64,000 nucleotides of DNA, from contig CAMSQM010000004.1 of NCBI GenBank assembly GCA_947062675.1, positions 34,576 through 98,575 of the forward strand. Direction: 5' to 3'. The notes beneath the pieces were generated by a model. The model saw nothing but the letters and a program-made list of their open reading frames with translations, was not told the DNA's origin and searched no databases. The stretch is from an uncultured Roseburia sp. (GTDB lineage: Bacteria; Bacillota; Clostridia; Lachnospirales; Lachnospiraceae). Each line of letters opens with the position of its first letter. Position 1 is the first letter of the stretch. Position numbers and translations under genes: made by a program. This document shows positions 16,146 through 25,525 of this stretch, one piece after another.

Positions 16146-18761
16146 CTACTTTGTCCCGTCAAAGAAATTGGTCAGCCACCCTTCCGTCTCAAACAGGAAA
16201 AACCGCTCCTCCCCGAGCATCAGCTGCTCCCCGCTCCGCAGAACAGGAACAACGATAAATCCCCACCGCTCCTCATCCGCCAGCACAAAAAACCGCAGTT
16301 CCCTGTCCACAATCGCATCCACATCGTCCTGACGAATCCCGTCCGGATATTTTTCCACGATCTGCTCCGCCTCCGCCTCAAGAAACGTATCCGGACTGGC
16401 CGCGCAGTAATACTGGTAGCGCACAGCCCCATCCGTATCCCTTAAATAGAGCTGCAGAGTCAGATCCGCCATGTTCCTGGAGATAAAACCGCCCGTATTC
16501 TCCCGGTCCAGCCCCTCAATCAGCACTTTTTCCTCCCCGGTGTGCGTGTACGCTGTCACCGCATAGGGAAACGCCGCGTGCTCATGGATAATCCGGACAT
16601 CCGCATAGCCGAAACGCCGGTCCCTGATATACTTCACCGCCCCGTCCAGGCACATCAGTTTGAGCTCATACCCCCGCTGACCGCTGCGCTCCCGCCTCGA
16701 GGACTCAATGATCTTACCCAGAATAAATTCCTTGAGCGCCTCCCTGAACAGCGCAATCCTGCACGACTGCCCAGTAAGCCTCATAATCGAATATTCCTGC
16801 AGATCCCCGCTCTCATATGAAGTCCCGATAAACTTCTTCACAATCCCGTAAATATCCGCCTTCAGCAGCTTATCAAGCGCCGAAATACTAAAATACACCG
16901 TCGGGATATCTTTCAGCACCTGAAACCGGTTCCCCTCGAGCACTGAGAGCTTGAACCGGTCCGCCAGCAGACAGCGCGTCGCTGTCTCACGTATCTCCAC
17001 GCTTGACACCGCAATCCGGAGCGTCTCCCTTTTCCCGTAAAACGCCTTCTTTATCTGCTCGGCCAGCCCGAACAGATAATAGAAATTATTTTTTACCGCA
17101 TAATACTCGGCATTACTCCTGTGTTCATATTCGCGGAACCGCGTCGGAATCACCGCCTCCGCTTTCGCGTACTCCTCATCCAGCACCCGGTACACACCTT
17201 TCACCCCGCAGGTATCCGTTTCCCGGAAAATATCCTCCCCCATGCCCTCCAGGATCTCCTCCGGCATCGGGCCGTCCGTCCCGTCAAGCTGCCTGGCCAG
17301 CGATATTTTCAGCATTTCCATAATCCGGAACGTCAGATTATTCCCGCCAAAATCCGTATCCCCGTTTTCGTAGGCCGTGGCAATCTGAATCCTGTATGCC
17401 ACCCTCTGATTATTGATGATAAAGCAGCAGGAGGACAGATCCGTCGTACCTCCCCCGCAGTCGATAATCAGCGCCCTGCGCGCCTCATTATTCTCATACT
17501 TATTCTCCGCAATCAGATCAGAAATGGAATTATAGAGCACCGCGACGCCCTCATCGAGCATATCCTCCTCCTCGATCTCATAATCCGGAAGAATATCCTT
17601 AAACAGTCGGACAAACAGCTTTTTCTGCTTGACAGGCGCCGAGATATGAATACTTTTAAACCTGCACTTAAACCGCTGCGTCGCGCAGCTGATCACATAC
17701 TCCAGAAATGCCCGGATAATCTCTTTGCGCCGGACAAAACAGCGGTGACCACTCTTATCCACCAGCTCCTCCTCCCGCTCTGGGTCGCTGATCCAGCGCT
17801 TAATATCATAAAAAACACAGAAACCCTCATCAATATAGCTCATATGAAACAGCCGGTCCGCGCGGTGGCCGAACGCATAATGTACCGTATCCCCCTCGAT
17901 GTTTGTGACCGCCACAACGGAGGGCAGAATCGGCGTCTCCTCCCCGTCCTCCTCCCCCTGCAGATACGTCACATAATTCACATCATTTTCATGGAGGCTT
18001 TCCCTGACCGGATCACCCGAAAGCCTTTCCATATAGCCGGAATCCAGATAAGTTCCCGCCGTCGTGTTCGTCGTGCCAAAATCAATCGCCAGCGGCATAT
18101 TAATATCCAGCAGATTTCTCACCTTAAAATCCATCACCGGCACCAGATAAAAACTCAGATGCTCCGGAAGCGTGTCATATTCCGTCTCATACAGCCGGTA
18201 AATCCACTCCGACTGCGCACGGTCCATGCAGTACAGCCGGTAACTTTTTACCGGAGACTCCACGCAGCGGATCTTTGCAGCCTTCGTCAGATACAGACAG
18301 TCCGTCCGCCCTCTGTACTGCTGCACCTGGAAAATCGCACAGACCCTGTTTCCGCTCACCAGCAGCGCGTTTGTCCCCGCAATTTCCGGCTGATATCCGA
18401 TCGTAAAATGATCAAAATACGTCACAGCCAGCCCTTCATAGGTGACAATCTTTGCACAGCCCTTAATCTGGTGCGGCAGACTGTGAATCTCCGTCATACC
18501 CAGAAGCTCCTCAATCCGCGCAACCCCGTCCGCATCCTGCCTGCGGATAAACAAATCCTTCTTCCTTCCGCGAAAGCGCATAATCTGCCGTATCAGTTCA
18601 TCCTTATCCATCGGCGTCTGCAGCCCGTTTACAATCTGCTCTTTCCAGCAGATATCCCGCAGCTGGAATGTCGTCATCAGCGCAAGCTCTTCCCGCGTAT
18701 AATACCGGAGCTGTTCCGCTTTTCTGTTTTTCTGATTCAGCGTATAGGTATATCTGTCCAT
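16146..18761 (-). CDS. Hsp70/actin-like ATPase with N-terminal SAP-like region
   Basis: PLAIDFGTTNTTAGTYL (phosphate 1) and ALIIDCGGGTTDLSSC (phosphate 2). N-terminus EELALMTTFQLRDICWKEQIVNGLQTPMDKDELIRQIMRFRGRK looks SAP-like. Confidence 0.8.
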   Translation of the reverse strand: MDRYTYTLNQKNRKAEQLRYYTREELALMTTFQLRDICWKEQIVNGLQTPMDKDELIRQIMRFRGRKKDLFIRRQDADGVARIEELLGMTEIHSLPHQIKGCAKIVTYEGLAVTYFDHFTIGYQPEIAGTNALLVSGNRVCAIFQVQQYRGRTDCLYLTKAAKIRCVESPVKSYRLYCMDRAQSEWIYRLYETEYDTLPEHLSFYLVPVMDFKVRNLLDINMPLAIDFGTTNTTAGTYLDSGYMERLSGDPVRESLHENDVNYVTYLQGEEDGEETPILPSVVAVTNIEGDTVHYAFGHRADRLFHMSYIDEGFCVFYDIKRWISDPEREEELVDKSGHRCFVRRKEIIRAFLEYVISCATQRFKCRFKSIHISAPVKQKKLFVRLFKDILPDYEIEEEDMLDEGVAVLYNSISDLIAENKYENNEARRALIIDCGGGTTDLSSCCFIINNQRVAYRIQIATAYENGDTDFGGNNLTFRIMEMLKISLARQLDGTDGPMPEEILEGMGEDIFRETDTCGVKGVYRVLDEEYAKAEAVIPTRFREYEHRSNAEYYAVKNNFYYLFGLAEQIKKAFYGKRETLRIAVSSVEIRETATRCLLADRFKLSVLEGNRFQVLKDIPTVYFSISALDKLLKADIYGIVKKFIGTSYESGDLQEYSIMRLTGQSCRIALFREALKEFILGKIIESSRRERSGQRGYELKLMCLDGAVKYIRDRRFGYADVRIIHEHAAFPYAVTAYTHTGEEKVLIEGLDRENTGGFISRNMADLTLQLYLRDTDGAVRYQYYCAASPDTFLEAEAEQIVEKYPDGIRQDDVDAIVDRELRFFVLADEERWGFIVVPVLRSGEQLMLGEERFFLFETEGWLTNFFDGTK

Positions 18762-18798
18762 AAACTTTCAAGTCCTTTCAGGTCTGCCGCCGTCCCTG

Positions 18799-19524
18799 TC
18801 AGTAAATTGCAATCTCATCCATCTTCATCGACGCATCCACCCCGACAACACCAAAATGATACTTCCAGAACACGCGCAGCCGGTAGCAGACAGGGAGAAA
18901 CATATCTTTCGCAAATGCAAGTATCCGCTCGTCACGGACGCTGCGCGCAGCCGGCAGATAAAGCAGCAGCATCCCCGGCTCCTCCCGCAGCTGATAGAGC
19001 ACGGCGTCTGGAAACAGCACGCGCAGCGCGCGGCGGAACATCACAGACGAAGCTCCCGTCTGCATCTGACTCAGAACAAGCGCAGCAACCCGGCTCCTCT
19101 TCTCCGGCACAATCAGCTGAAAATCCTCTGCCATCTCTCTCCAGAATGTCCCGTCCTCCAGCTCCTTTTGCAGACTGCGGATATAGACATCCCGCCGCGT
19201 CACCCCGTGGTGCAGATCGGTATCCAGAATCATATGCAGCGCCGCGTCGATCAGATAACGCCGGAACTCCGGATACACATCCCCGTCCTCCGCGAGAAGA
19301 TACTGAAAAATATCCGCAAACCGGAACAGCAGATTCAGCTCCACCTCTCCACGCTCCACACGCGTCTCATTGAGACACGGAAACGCCTGCTCATAAAACG
19401 GGCTGTACGCCTCCGCCTGGCAGAAAAACAGCTCCTCTTCCTTCGTCCCCTGCTGCGACGCCCGCAGCGCGATATCCCACAAAAAATTCAAAGTGTTTCC
19501 TCCCTCACACCAGCTCGCCGACAC
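18799..19524 (-). CDS. Hypothetical CIS-associated protein (baseplate candidate)
   Basis: ORF in operon context; overlaps upstream gene. No confident family. Confidence 0.55.
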   Translation of the reverse strand: MSASWCEGGNTLNFLWDIALRASQQGTKEEELFFCQAEAYSPFYEQAFPCLNETRVERGEVELNLLFRFADIFQYLLAEDGDVYPEFRRYLIDAALHMILDTDLHHGVTRRDVYIRSLQKELEDGTFWREMAEDFQLIVPEKRSRVAALVLSQMQTGASSVMFRRALRVLFPDAVLYQLREEPGMLLLYLPAARSVRDERILAFAKDMFLPVCYRLRVFWKYHFGVVGVDASMKMDEIAIY

Positions 19525-20803
19525 ACCGGTATTCCGGAAACATCCACTGTACCTGTGTCACCAGAAAGCTCATAATATCCTCATTCAGGTAATATTGCGG
19601 TTCTTCCGGCGAAAAAGAAATCACCAGCACCTGTGGCCGGCCGCCCGCGCGGATCTCATCCCGCACAAAATCATCCATATTATAATTGCAGTCCTCACAG
19701 CCCTCCGGGACTTCCTCCGCAATCCTGTATCCGCGAAATACCAGACAGTTTCCAACCGGAAACGACTCCATCAGGCGCGCCATCTCCGCCTTCGTCTTAA
19801 TACTCCTGCGATACAGCTCCGTGATACTCCCGGAAAAGCTCTCCCTGCACTGATTGGAGAGCACCGGGAAAAGGTAACGGCCCGTCCCGGCTTCCCGGTT
19901 TACCTGATAAAGGGACCATTCGATCGGGCGCTCCTGCGGACAGGTAATCAGCAGATCCCCGTTCCGGCGCCGGATATTTGTGATCTCCTCCTCCTGATTC
20001 ATAACAAGGTACTGACAGCTTCTTTCAAGGCGGTGTGCAAAAATCTGGTGCTCATAATGAATCTTATCGAACGCAGGCTCCGGATAAATGCTTGTCTTTT
20101 CCGTAATCTCCTTTAAATTCCAGAGCGGAAACACATCACAGCTCACCACCCCGGCATATTCCTCAAAATCCACCCGGATTTCCCGGATCTCCTCCTCTTT
20201 TCCGATGTCTTCCACAAAAACAAGGAAAACATCATACAGCTTCCTCAGATACGCCGCACAGACCGTCGTCCAGGGCTTAAAGTTCGCCGCAAATATCTCA
20301 TACAGCTTCCCGATCTTCCTCAGATACGTCTCATTCCGCCGCACCACAAATGTTCCGCGGTACTCGCGGTTCTCCGTCTTTATCACACCGCAGAACTTTC
20401 TGCCGCCATCCGGGATCCCGTGCAGGGCAGTTACCGTTGTCTGGAAAAACGCGGTAAACAGCCGCAACTCCTCCCCTCTCTCCAGCGCCTCCCTCACATC
20501 GTCGCAGCGGATTTCCTTTTTCCGGACATCCTCCTCCTGCATCGGATATAAAAACGTATCCGTCGAATCATAGTGCTTCCTGTCCGTCAGGGCAATCTGC
20601 ACTGCACAGTCGCCCTGCTCCCCTTTCTCTTCCGCCAGAATGCGCTCATTCAGTTCACGGAACGCTGTCTCATGATACCGGTAGAGCTCCTTAAGCAGAT
20701 TCCCGACAATCTCCTTATACAGCACACGCTCTCCCGGATCCGTGATCCCGAGCATCCGACTGTCTATATATGCCTCCATATCAAAATCGTCATAACTTCC
20801 CAT
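19505..20803 (-). CDS. Hypothetical CIS-associated protein (432 aa, baseplate candidate)
   Basis: ORF in operon context; overlaps downstream gene by 20 nt. No confident family. Confidence 0.55.
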   Translation of the reverse strand: MGSYDDFDMEAYIDSRMLGITDPGERVLYKEIVGNLLKELYRYHETAFRELNERILAEEKGEQGDCAVQIALTDRKHYDSTDTFLYPMQEEDVRKKEIRCDDVREALERGEELRLFTAFFQTTVTALHGIPDGGRKFCGVIKTENREYRGTFVVRRNETYLRKIGKLYEIFAANFKPWTTVCAAYLRKLYDVFLVFVEDIGKEEEIREIRVDFEEYAGVVSCDVFPLWNLKEITEKTSIYPEPAFDKIHYEHQIFAHRLERSCQYLVMNQEEEITNIRRRNGDLLITCPQERPIEWSLYQVNREAGTGRYLFPVLSNQCRESFSGSITELYRRSIKTKAEMARLMESFPVGNCLVFRGYRIAEEVPEGCEDCNYNMDDFVRDEIRAGGRPQVLVISFSPEEPQYYLNEDIMSFLVTQVQWMFPEYRCVGELV

Positions 20804-20923
20804 CCGCTGTCCTCTCCTTCAGCTCCAGTGATCCCGCCGTCCCGCCGCTTCTCTGTCACTGCCATCTTCAGGGTTCCGTTTTCCCCTGTCTTTCCCGCCG
20901 CTTATCCGGCAGCTTTCGTCCGC

Positions 20924-22888
20924 TCAGCCAACGCCCTGATCATCTGCATTTCCGCCGTTCCCGCCGCCCTGATCTTCTCCGGCCGGCGGCGCAGCGCCTC
21001 CGGCTCCGCCGTTCTCACTGCCCTGTTCTCCGCCGGACGGCGGTGCTGCAGCCCCGGCCCCCTGTTCTCCGCCGGACGGCGGTGCTGCGGCCTCCTGTGC
21101 AGCGGCAGCCGCCGCCGCTGCGGCCGCGGCTTCCTTCTGCTCGTTTTCCTTCAGATCCAGAATCTCCATTTTCCGCTTTATCTCATCAAGCTTTTCATCT
21201 TCTTTCTGTTCCGCGTAAATATCCATCGCCAGCAGATAATACTTTTTCGCCCCGCTGTAATTTCCGGCGTTCATTGCCTCTTCCGCCTGCTCCTCATACC
21301 CTTTTGCCTCCTCTTTCTGACTATTGCCGGCCATCACCTTGCTTCCGGCTGCCTCAAGCTTCTCCGAAACAATATCCTGCTGCATCTCATCTCCCAGATC
21401 TTCATACTTCTGTAAAGCTGCGGTATAAAACACGCGCGCCGTCTCAAAATCCCCCTCCGCAAACGCCGCATCGCCCTGTGCCAGAAGATTCGCCGCCGAT
21501 TCCTCCTTTGCAAGCTGTTCCTGACGCGCTTCATTCTCTGCCTCCGCCTGCGCCTTCTGCCCCTCATACAGCTTGTCCAGCGCCTCTATGGCCGCCTTGC
21601 GTCCGTCTTCAAAATAGATTCCGGAAGCTGTCTCTTTCGCTTCAAGGTACTTCTCCTCCGCCCTGTCATACTGCAGGCTCTGTTCCAGCGTATCTCCGAG
21701 ATGAAGCAGATCATACACGGAGATATAATCCGCCGTCAGTGCAAGCCTGCGCGCGATATAATCAAGTCCCAGGCCATCCACATACCGCGCCCGCTTCTCC
21801 GCCTCCTTAAATGCCGCCTGCGCCTCCGAATATTCTCCGCCATCCAGCTGCCCCTGCGCCGCGTTCACCGCCTCTATCAGCTTCTGATAATTTGCAAGCT
21901 CAGCCTGCATCTGCCGGTCCCCCAGCGACTCCGCCAGTGAAAGCGCCTCACCGCACCGCTCTCCGGCCTTCGCGTAATTATCCATCTGTATGTACTCGAT
22001 CGTATCCGTATACCACAGCGCAAGCTTCGCCTTCTTTTTCTGCCAGCCGCGATAAAGGATCGCTGCGACCAGCGCAGTCACAAGCAATACAACGAGAATC
22101 ATCACCATAATCAGAATCATCATGCGGATTTTCCGTTTCCTTGCCGGGTCGGAAAAAATCTTATTTGCGAATATTACGACAAACGTATATTTTTTCAGAT
22201 CCTCCGGCTGCCTCGACAGCAGCAGATCCTCAATATTACAGACCGTCTCCTTCGGGTCATCCGATGCCTCCGCAAAAACATCCTCCAGCTCCCCCTCGTC
22301 AACGTGCTCCCAGATGCCGCCCGTATAAAGCGCGATGGCGTCCGCGTTCGTCAGCTTTATTTTCCTGGAAATACAGGGCGAAAACCCCTTCTCCTGCCCC
22401 AGCCAGGCATACAGATTATTGCGCTCCTCGTGGGCTGCCACCTTATCCTGCGGCTCGTCCTGTTCCGTCACAAGCTCCATGGCAAGCGACTGATCTCTCG
22501 TTTTTTCCTTTACAAAACCATTGCGGTATAAACGCAGTCTGATATTGCCTGCCTGTCCATACCGCAATTTCACATAATCCGTGATCACAATCATCACGGA
22601 AGCCTTTAATTTCGTTTTGCTCTTTGCTCCAAGCAGTGCCCTGTTCGCCGCATTCAGGCATTTCCTCATCGTCCGCCTGCTCATCGAAGGCGCCTCTGAA
22701 AACGCGGCGACCGCCGTCAGAACCGCAAGCTTAGCGCCTGACGCCTCAAGCTGGTCGTCAATCCCGTCCGCAATCACATAACAGGCATAATCATCCAGCT
22801 CCACGAAACCGAAATAGTCGGTATTCCTTAAATCATTTCCTGCTTCCGAAGTAAACGCTGTCAGAAACTCCGAATTCTGTTTTCTCAT
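20924..22888 (-). CDS. PP2C-like (degenerate) - TM - TPR/coiled-coil protein with low-complexity tail
   Basis: YACYVIADGIDD and TNADAIALYTGGIWEHVD are PP2C-like but altered. TM RMMILIMVMILVVLLVTALVAAILY, then TPR-like repeats and an Ala-rich / PPSGGEQG tail. Confidence 0.72.
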   Translation of the reverse strand: MRKQNSEFLTAFTSEAGNDLRNTDYFGFVELDDYACYVIADGIDDQLEASGAKLAVLTAVAAFSEAPSMSRRTMRKCLNAANRALLGAKSKTKLKASVMIVITDYVKLRYGQAGNIRLRLYRNGFVKEKTRDQSLAMELVTEQDEPQDKVAAHEERNNLYAWLGQEKGFSPCISRKIKLTNADAIALYTGGIWEHVDEGELEDVFAEASDDPKETVCNIEDLLLSRQPEDLKKYTFVVIFANKIFSDPARKRKIRMMILIMVMILVVLLVTALVAAILYRGWQKKKAKLALWYTDTIEYIQMDNYAKAGERCGEALSLAESLGDRQMQAELANYQKLIEAVNAAQGQLDGGEYSEAQAAFKEAEKRARYVDGLGLDYIARRLALTADYISVYDLLHLGDTLEQSLQYDRAEEKYLEAKETASGIYFEDGRKAAIEALDKLYEGQKAQAEAENEARQEQLAKEESAANLLAQGDAAFAEGDFETARVFYTAALQKYEDLGDEMQQDIVSEKLEAAGSKVMAGNSQKEEAKGYEEQAEEAMNAGNYSGAKKYYLLAMDIYAEQKEDEKLDEIKRKMEILDLKENEQKEAAAAAAAAAAAQEAAAPPSGGEQGAGAAAPPSGGEQGSENGGAGGAAPPAGEDQGGGNGGNADDQGVG

Positions 22889-22914
22889 TCCACGACTCCA
22901 ATCTGTATCCTCCG

Positions 22915-23754
22915 TCAGCCGGACAACGCTGTGCCGACCAGCACAACACTGGCATTATCTTTATCGGTGGAAGTATCGCTGTTCACCTTCTCGATCACAG
23001 CCAGCGCTTTCTGCTGGCAGCTTCCCGTTTTTGCCAGAATATGCTCTATCTCCCGCAGGCTGATCAAATCGTAGACGCCGTCGCTCATCAGCACCACAAT
23101 ATCCTCTTCTTTCAGCCGTACCGGCGCATCAAAATACTCTATATCCTTAAAATCATCTTTTCCAAGATAATTATACAGCCGGTGATTTTCCAGAAGCTGT
23201 ATCGCATCCTGCCTGGAAATCTTCCCCTCATGAAACTTCTTCTCCGCCAGCACCGACACCGTGTGCCCGGTCGAAACCGGTATCAGGGAACCGTCACGAA
23301 ACACGCAGATCCGGATATTTCCCGCCAGAGCATAATACAGATACCCTTCCCGCAGCAGCACGCATCCCGCACTGGCTGTTCCGCGGTTCTCATCCCCGAC
23401 CGCCTTTAGAATCTCCCGGTTAGCACAGTGAAATGCCTTCCGGAAATAGTACTGCGGATTGTTAAACGCATTGTAATCCCGGAAAATATCCGCGCAGGTA
23501 TCTACCGCAATCCGGCCCGCAATCCGGCCTCCGTAAGTCTTCCCCGCGCCATCCGCGAGAACCGCCATGACACCCGCAGCCGTCGTCATCGTCGCGGCCG
23601 CGTCCTCCTGCACATCCCGGCTTCCGACCGTCATACAGGTACCAATATCTGTCACTCTCTTCCCCGAAGGCTTTTTCCGGTACGCCAGTTTCAGCATTTC
23701 CAGTATTACAATCACCGTGCCCAGTATGATAACGATGTAATAGGCACTATCCAT
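22915..23754 (-). CDS. Membrane-anchored PP2C Ser/Thr phosphatase
   Basis: N-terminal TM MDSAYYIVIILGTVIVILEMLKL, then MAVLADGAGKTYGGRIAG, VVLMSDGVYDLI and KDNASVVLVG motifs. Start chosen at MDSAYY. Confidence 0.88.
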   Translation of the reverse strand: MDSAYYIVIILGTVIVILEMLKLAYRKKPSGKRVTDIGTCMTVGSRDVQEDAAATMTTAAGVMAVLADGAGKTYGGRIAGRIAVDTCADIFRDYNAFNNPQYYFRKAFHCANREILKAVGDENRGTASAGCVLLREGYLYYALAGNIRICVFRDGSLIPVSTGHTVSVLAEKKFHEGKISRQDAIQLLENHRLYNYLGKDDFKDIEYFDAPVRLKEEDIVVLMSDGVYDLISLREIEHILAKTGSCQQKALAVIEKVNSDTSTDKDNASVVLVGTALSG

Positions 23755-24274
23755 CTTCGTTTTCCTTTTCTCCCCACATAAAATGATTTCCACAGAACGG
23801 CAGAAATGCAAATACAGATCTCCCCATCTCGATTTTATCGTAGGAACTGAGCACCATCGGCGTGTAAACTGCATTTTCATTCAGGTATACCAGCCCGTTC
23901 GAATCTCCCGGCAGCAGCACCGTCTCCCGCTTCTTCGGATCAAACACGATCACGGCATGATTCCTTCTGGAAATCTCATTATCTCCGAGAATCTGGATAT
24001 CCATGTCATCCGCCCGCCCGATAAAATTCTTTCCGCGCACAATCTTGTAGTCCTTCCCCTGTCTTGGGCCGGAAATACAGACCAGCCAGCCGCAGACCGG
24101 CATAATATCCTCCCGGAACAATTCCTCCTCTATATCAATCTCAGTCCTCTGTACCTCTTTCTTCTCCGGTGTCGCCGTCTCAATATTACAGTAAGGGCAG
24201 ACTGTCCCGTATCTCTTTTTGCTGAACAGATGTCCATTTTCACACCGGATCAGATTTGACTCTCCCATTCTCAC
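23747..24274 (-). CDS. Zinc-ribbon + FHA domain protein
   Basis: RCENGHLFSKKRYGTVCPYCN zinc ribbon; FIGRADDMDIQILGDNEISRRNHAVIVFDPK FHA motif (GR..S/R.H). Confidence 0.88.
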   Translation of the reverse strand: MRMGESNLIRCENGHLFSKKRYGTVCPYCNIETATPEKKEVQRTEIDIEEELFREDIMPVCGWLVCISGPRQGKDYKIVRGKNFIGRADDMDIQILGDNEISRRNHAVIVFDPKKRETVLLPGDSNGLVYLNENAVYTPMVLSSYDKIEMGRSVFAFLPFCGNHFMWGEKENEDG

Positions 24275-24324
24275 ACCACCCTTATCTTCACTACATGGAT
24301 CATTCGCGGCTCTCCGCCGCTATT

Positions 24325-24861
24325 TCACAAAATCTGCAGCCGCGTGAGGGCAATACAGATAATATCCCCCGCCTCAAGCCTGCACGGCTTTCCGTAAGAA
24401 AGCTTATATTTTTTCCCATCTCTCTTCTGGATGCTGACGCCGTTTTTCTCTGAAATATCCTCGATATACCAGCTGTCACCCGAATAATTCAGAACGGCAT
24501 GCTCAATATCAATCATGCCCGCATAGACTGTATTTTCCAGATTGATGGAGACCTGATTCTCTCCGACGTCCCTGCCGATCACAAGCCCGTTTTTCCCGTA
24601 AATCTCCCAGGACCCGATCCTGTGATCCGCCTCATCCAGGAGCACCAGTTCCGTCAGCACCTGCTGTCCGTCATCAGAAGTATCCGCATGATCGCGGCGC
24701 TCCCTGTATCCCGCCTCGACTGACCACCAGATATGAAGTACCATGCCTGCAACTGCCACCCCAATCCAGACCCACGAGACCCGCCAGTCCGAAAACACCA
24801 GAAGCAGCAGCGCCATGACAAAAAACAGCACGGCAATCATTCTGTTTATCTGCTTTCTCAT
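24325..24861 (-). CDS. Membrane protein with cytoplasmic FHA domain
   Basis: Two N-terminal TM segments, then LVIGRDVGENQVSINLENTVYAGMIDIEHAVLNYSGDSWYIEDISEKNGVSIQ. Confidence 0.8.
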   Translation of the reverse strand: MRKQINRMIAVLFFVMALLLLVFSDWRVSWVWIGVAVAGMVLHIWWSVEAGYRERRDHADTSDDGQQVLTELVLLDEADHRIGSWEIYGKNGLVIGRDVGENQVSINLENTVYAGMIDIEHAVLNYSGDSWYIEDISEKNGVSIQKRDGKKYKLSYGKPCRLEAGDIICIALTRLQIL

Positions 24862-24864
24862 CCC

Positions 24865-25368
24865 CTACCTCTTTATCCCCATAAACCGCTCGAACAGATC
24901 CGTCGTATCCAGCGGATTTCTGGCGCCCGGATTCAGCTTCTGCTCATTCGTGACCGTTTTCGTATCCGGATTGAACCCGAAAAAACGCTCAAACGTCCTG
25001 TGTATATTTTCAAAATCAATTCCCGACGCCTGTTCTTTTGCGCTCGCGGCGCCGTGTGCAGTTCCCGCGCCCGACGCACTCCCAGCGCCGTGTGCAGTTC
25101 CCGCGCCCGATGCGCTCCCTCTCTCCGCCCTGAACCGCCGATACTCTGCATCATACTTTTTCCGCTTTTCCGGGCTGCTTAAAATACTGTAAGCCTCATT
25201 AATTGCCTGAAACCGCTTCTCGCACTCCCGATCTCCCGGATTGGCATCCGGATGATACTTTTTGGCAAGCTTCCGGTATGCCAGTTTTAAATCGTCTTCC
25301 GCTGCATCCTCCGGCACCCCCAGCACCCGGTAAAGATTCTCCATCCAGTTCCCCCGCCTTTCTGTCAC
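24865..25368 (-). CDS. DnaJ-domain protein
   Basis: NLYRVLGVPEDAAEDDLKLAYRKLAKKYHPDANPGDRECEKRFQAINEAYSILSSPEKRKKYD: complete J-domain with HPD. Confidence 0.93.
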   Translation of the reverse strand: MTERRGNWMENLYRVLGVPEDAAEDDLKLAYRKLAKKYHPDANPGDRECEKRFQAINEAYSILSSPEKRKKYDAEYRRFRAERGSASGAGTAHGAGSASGAGTAHGAASAKEQASGIDFENIHRTFERFFGFNPDTKTVTNEQKLNPGARNPLDTTDLFERFMGIKR

Positions 25369-25418
25369 TTATCCGCAGACTGACCTCTTATCATTTCTGA
25401 TGTTTTTATGTCTGTTCT

Positions 25419-25468
25419 GCCGGCTTTCCGGAGACTTTTCCGTCCCCAAAAGTCTCCGGAAAGCTGGC
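25419..25468. repeat. Long inverted repeat (21-nt arms, 20/21 matched, 8-nt loop)
   Basis: gccggctttccggagactttt / ccgtcccc / aaaagtctccggaaagctggc. Confidence 0.85.
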
Positions 25469-25476
25469 AGTTTTCC

Positions 25477-25505
25477 AAAAAGGCACGTCTTCACAGACGT
25501 GCCTT
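25477..25505 (-). terminator. Rho-independent terminator downstream of second tube gene
   Basis: Minus strand: AAGGCACGTCT gtga AGACGTGCCTT followed by TTT; 11-bp perfect stem. Confidence 0.8.
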
Positions 25506-25525
25506 CTCTTACGGACTGCCTGGAA

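Noticed and set aside
17121-19373. 750-aa plus-strand ORF opposite the Hsp70-like gene
   Set aside because: Antisense of well-supported CDSs with clear motifs; no recognisable protein features.
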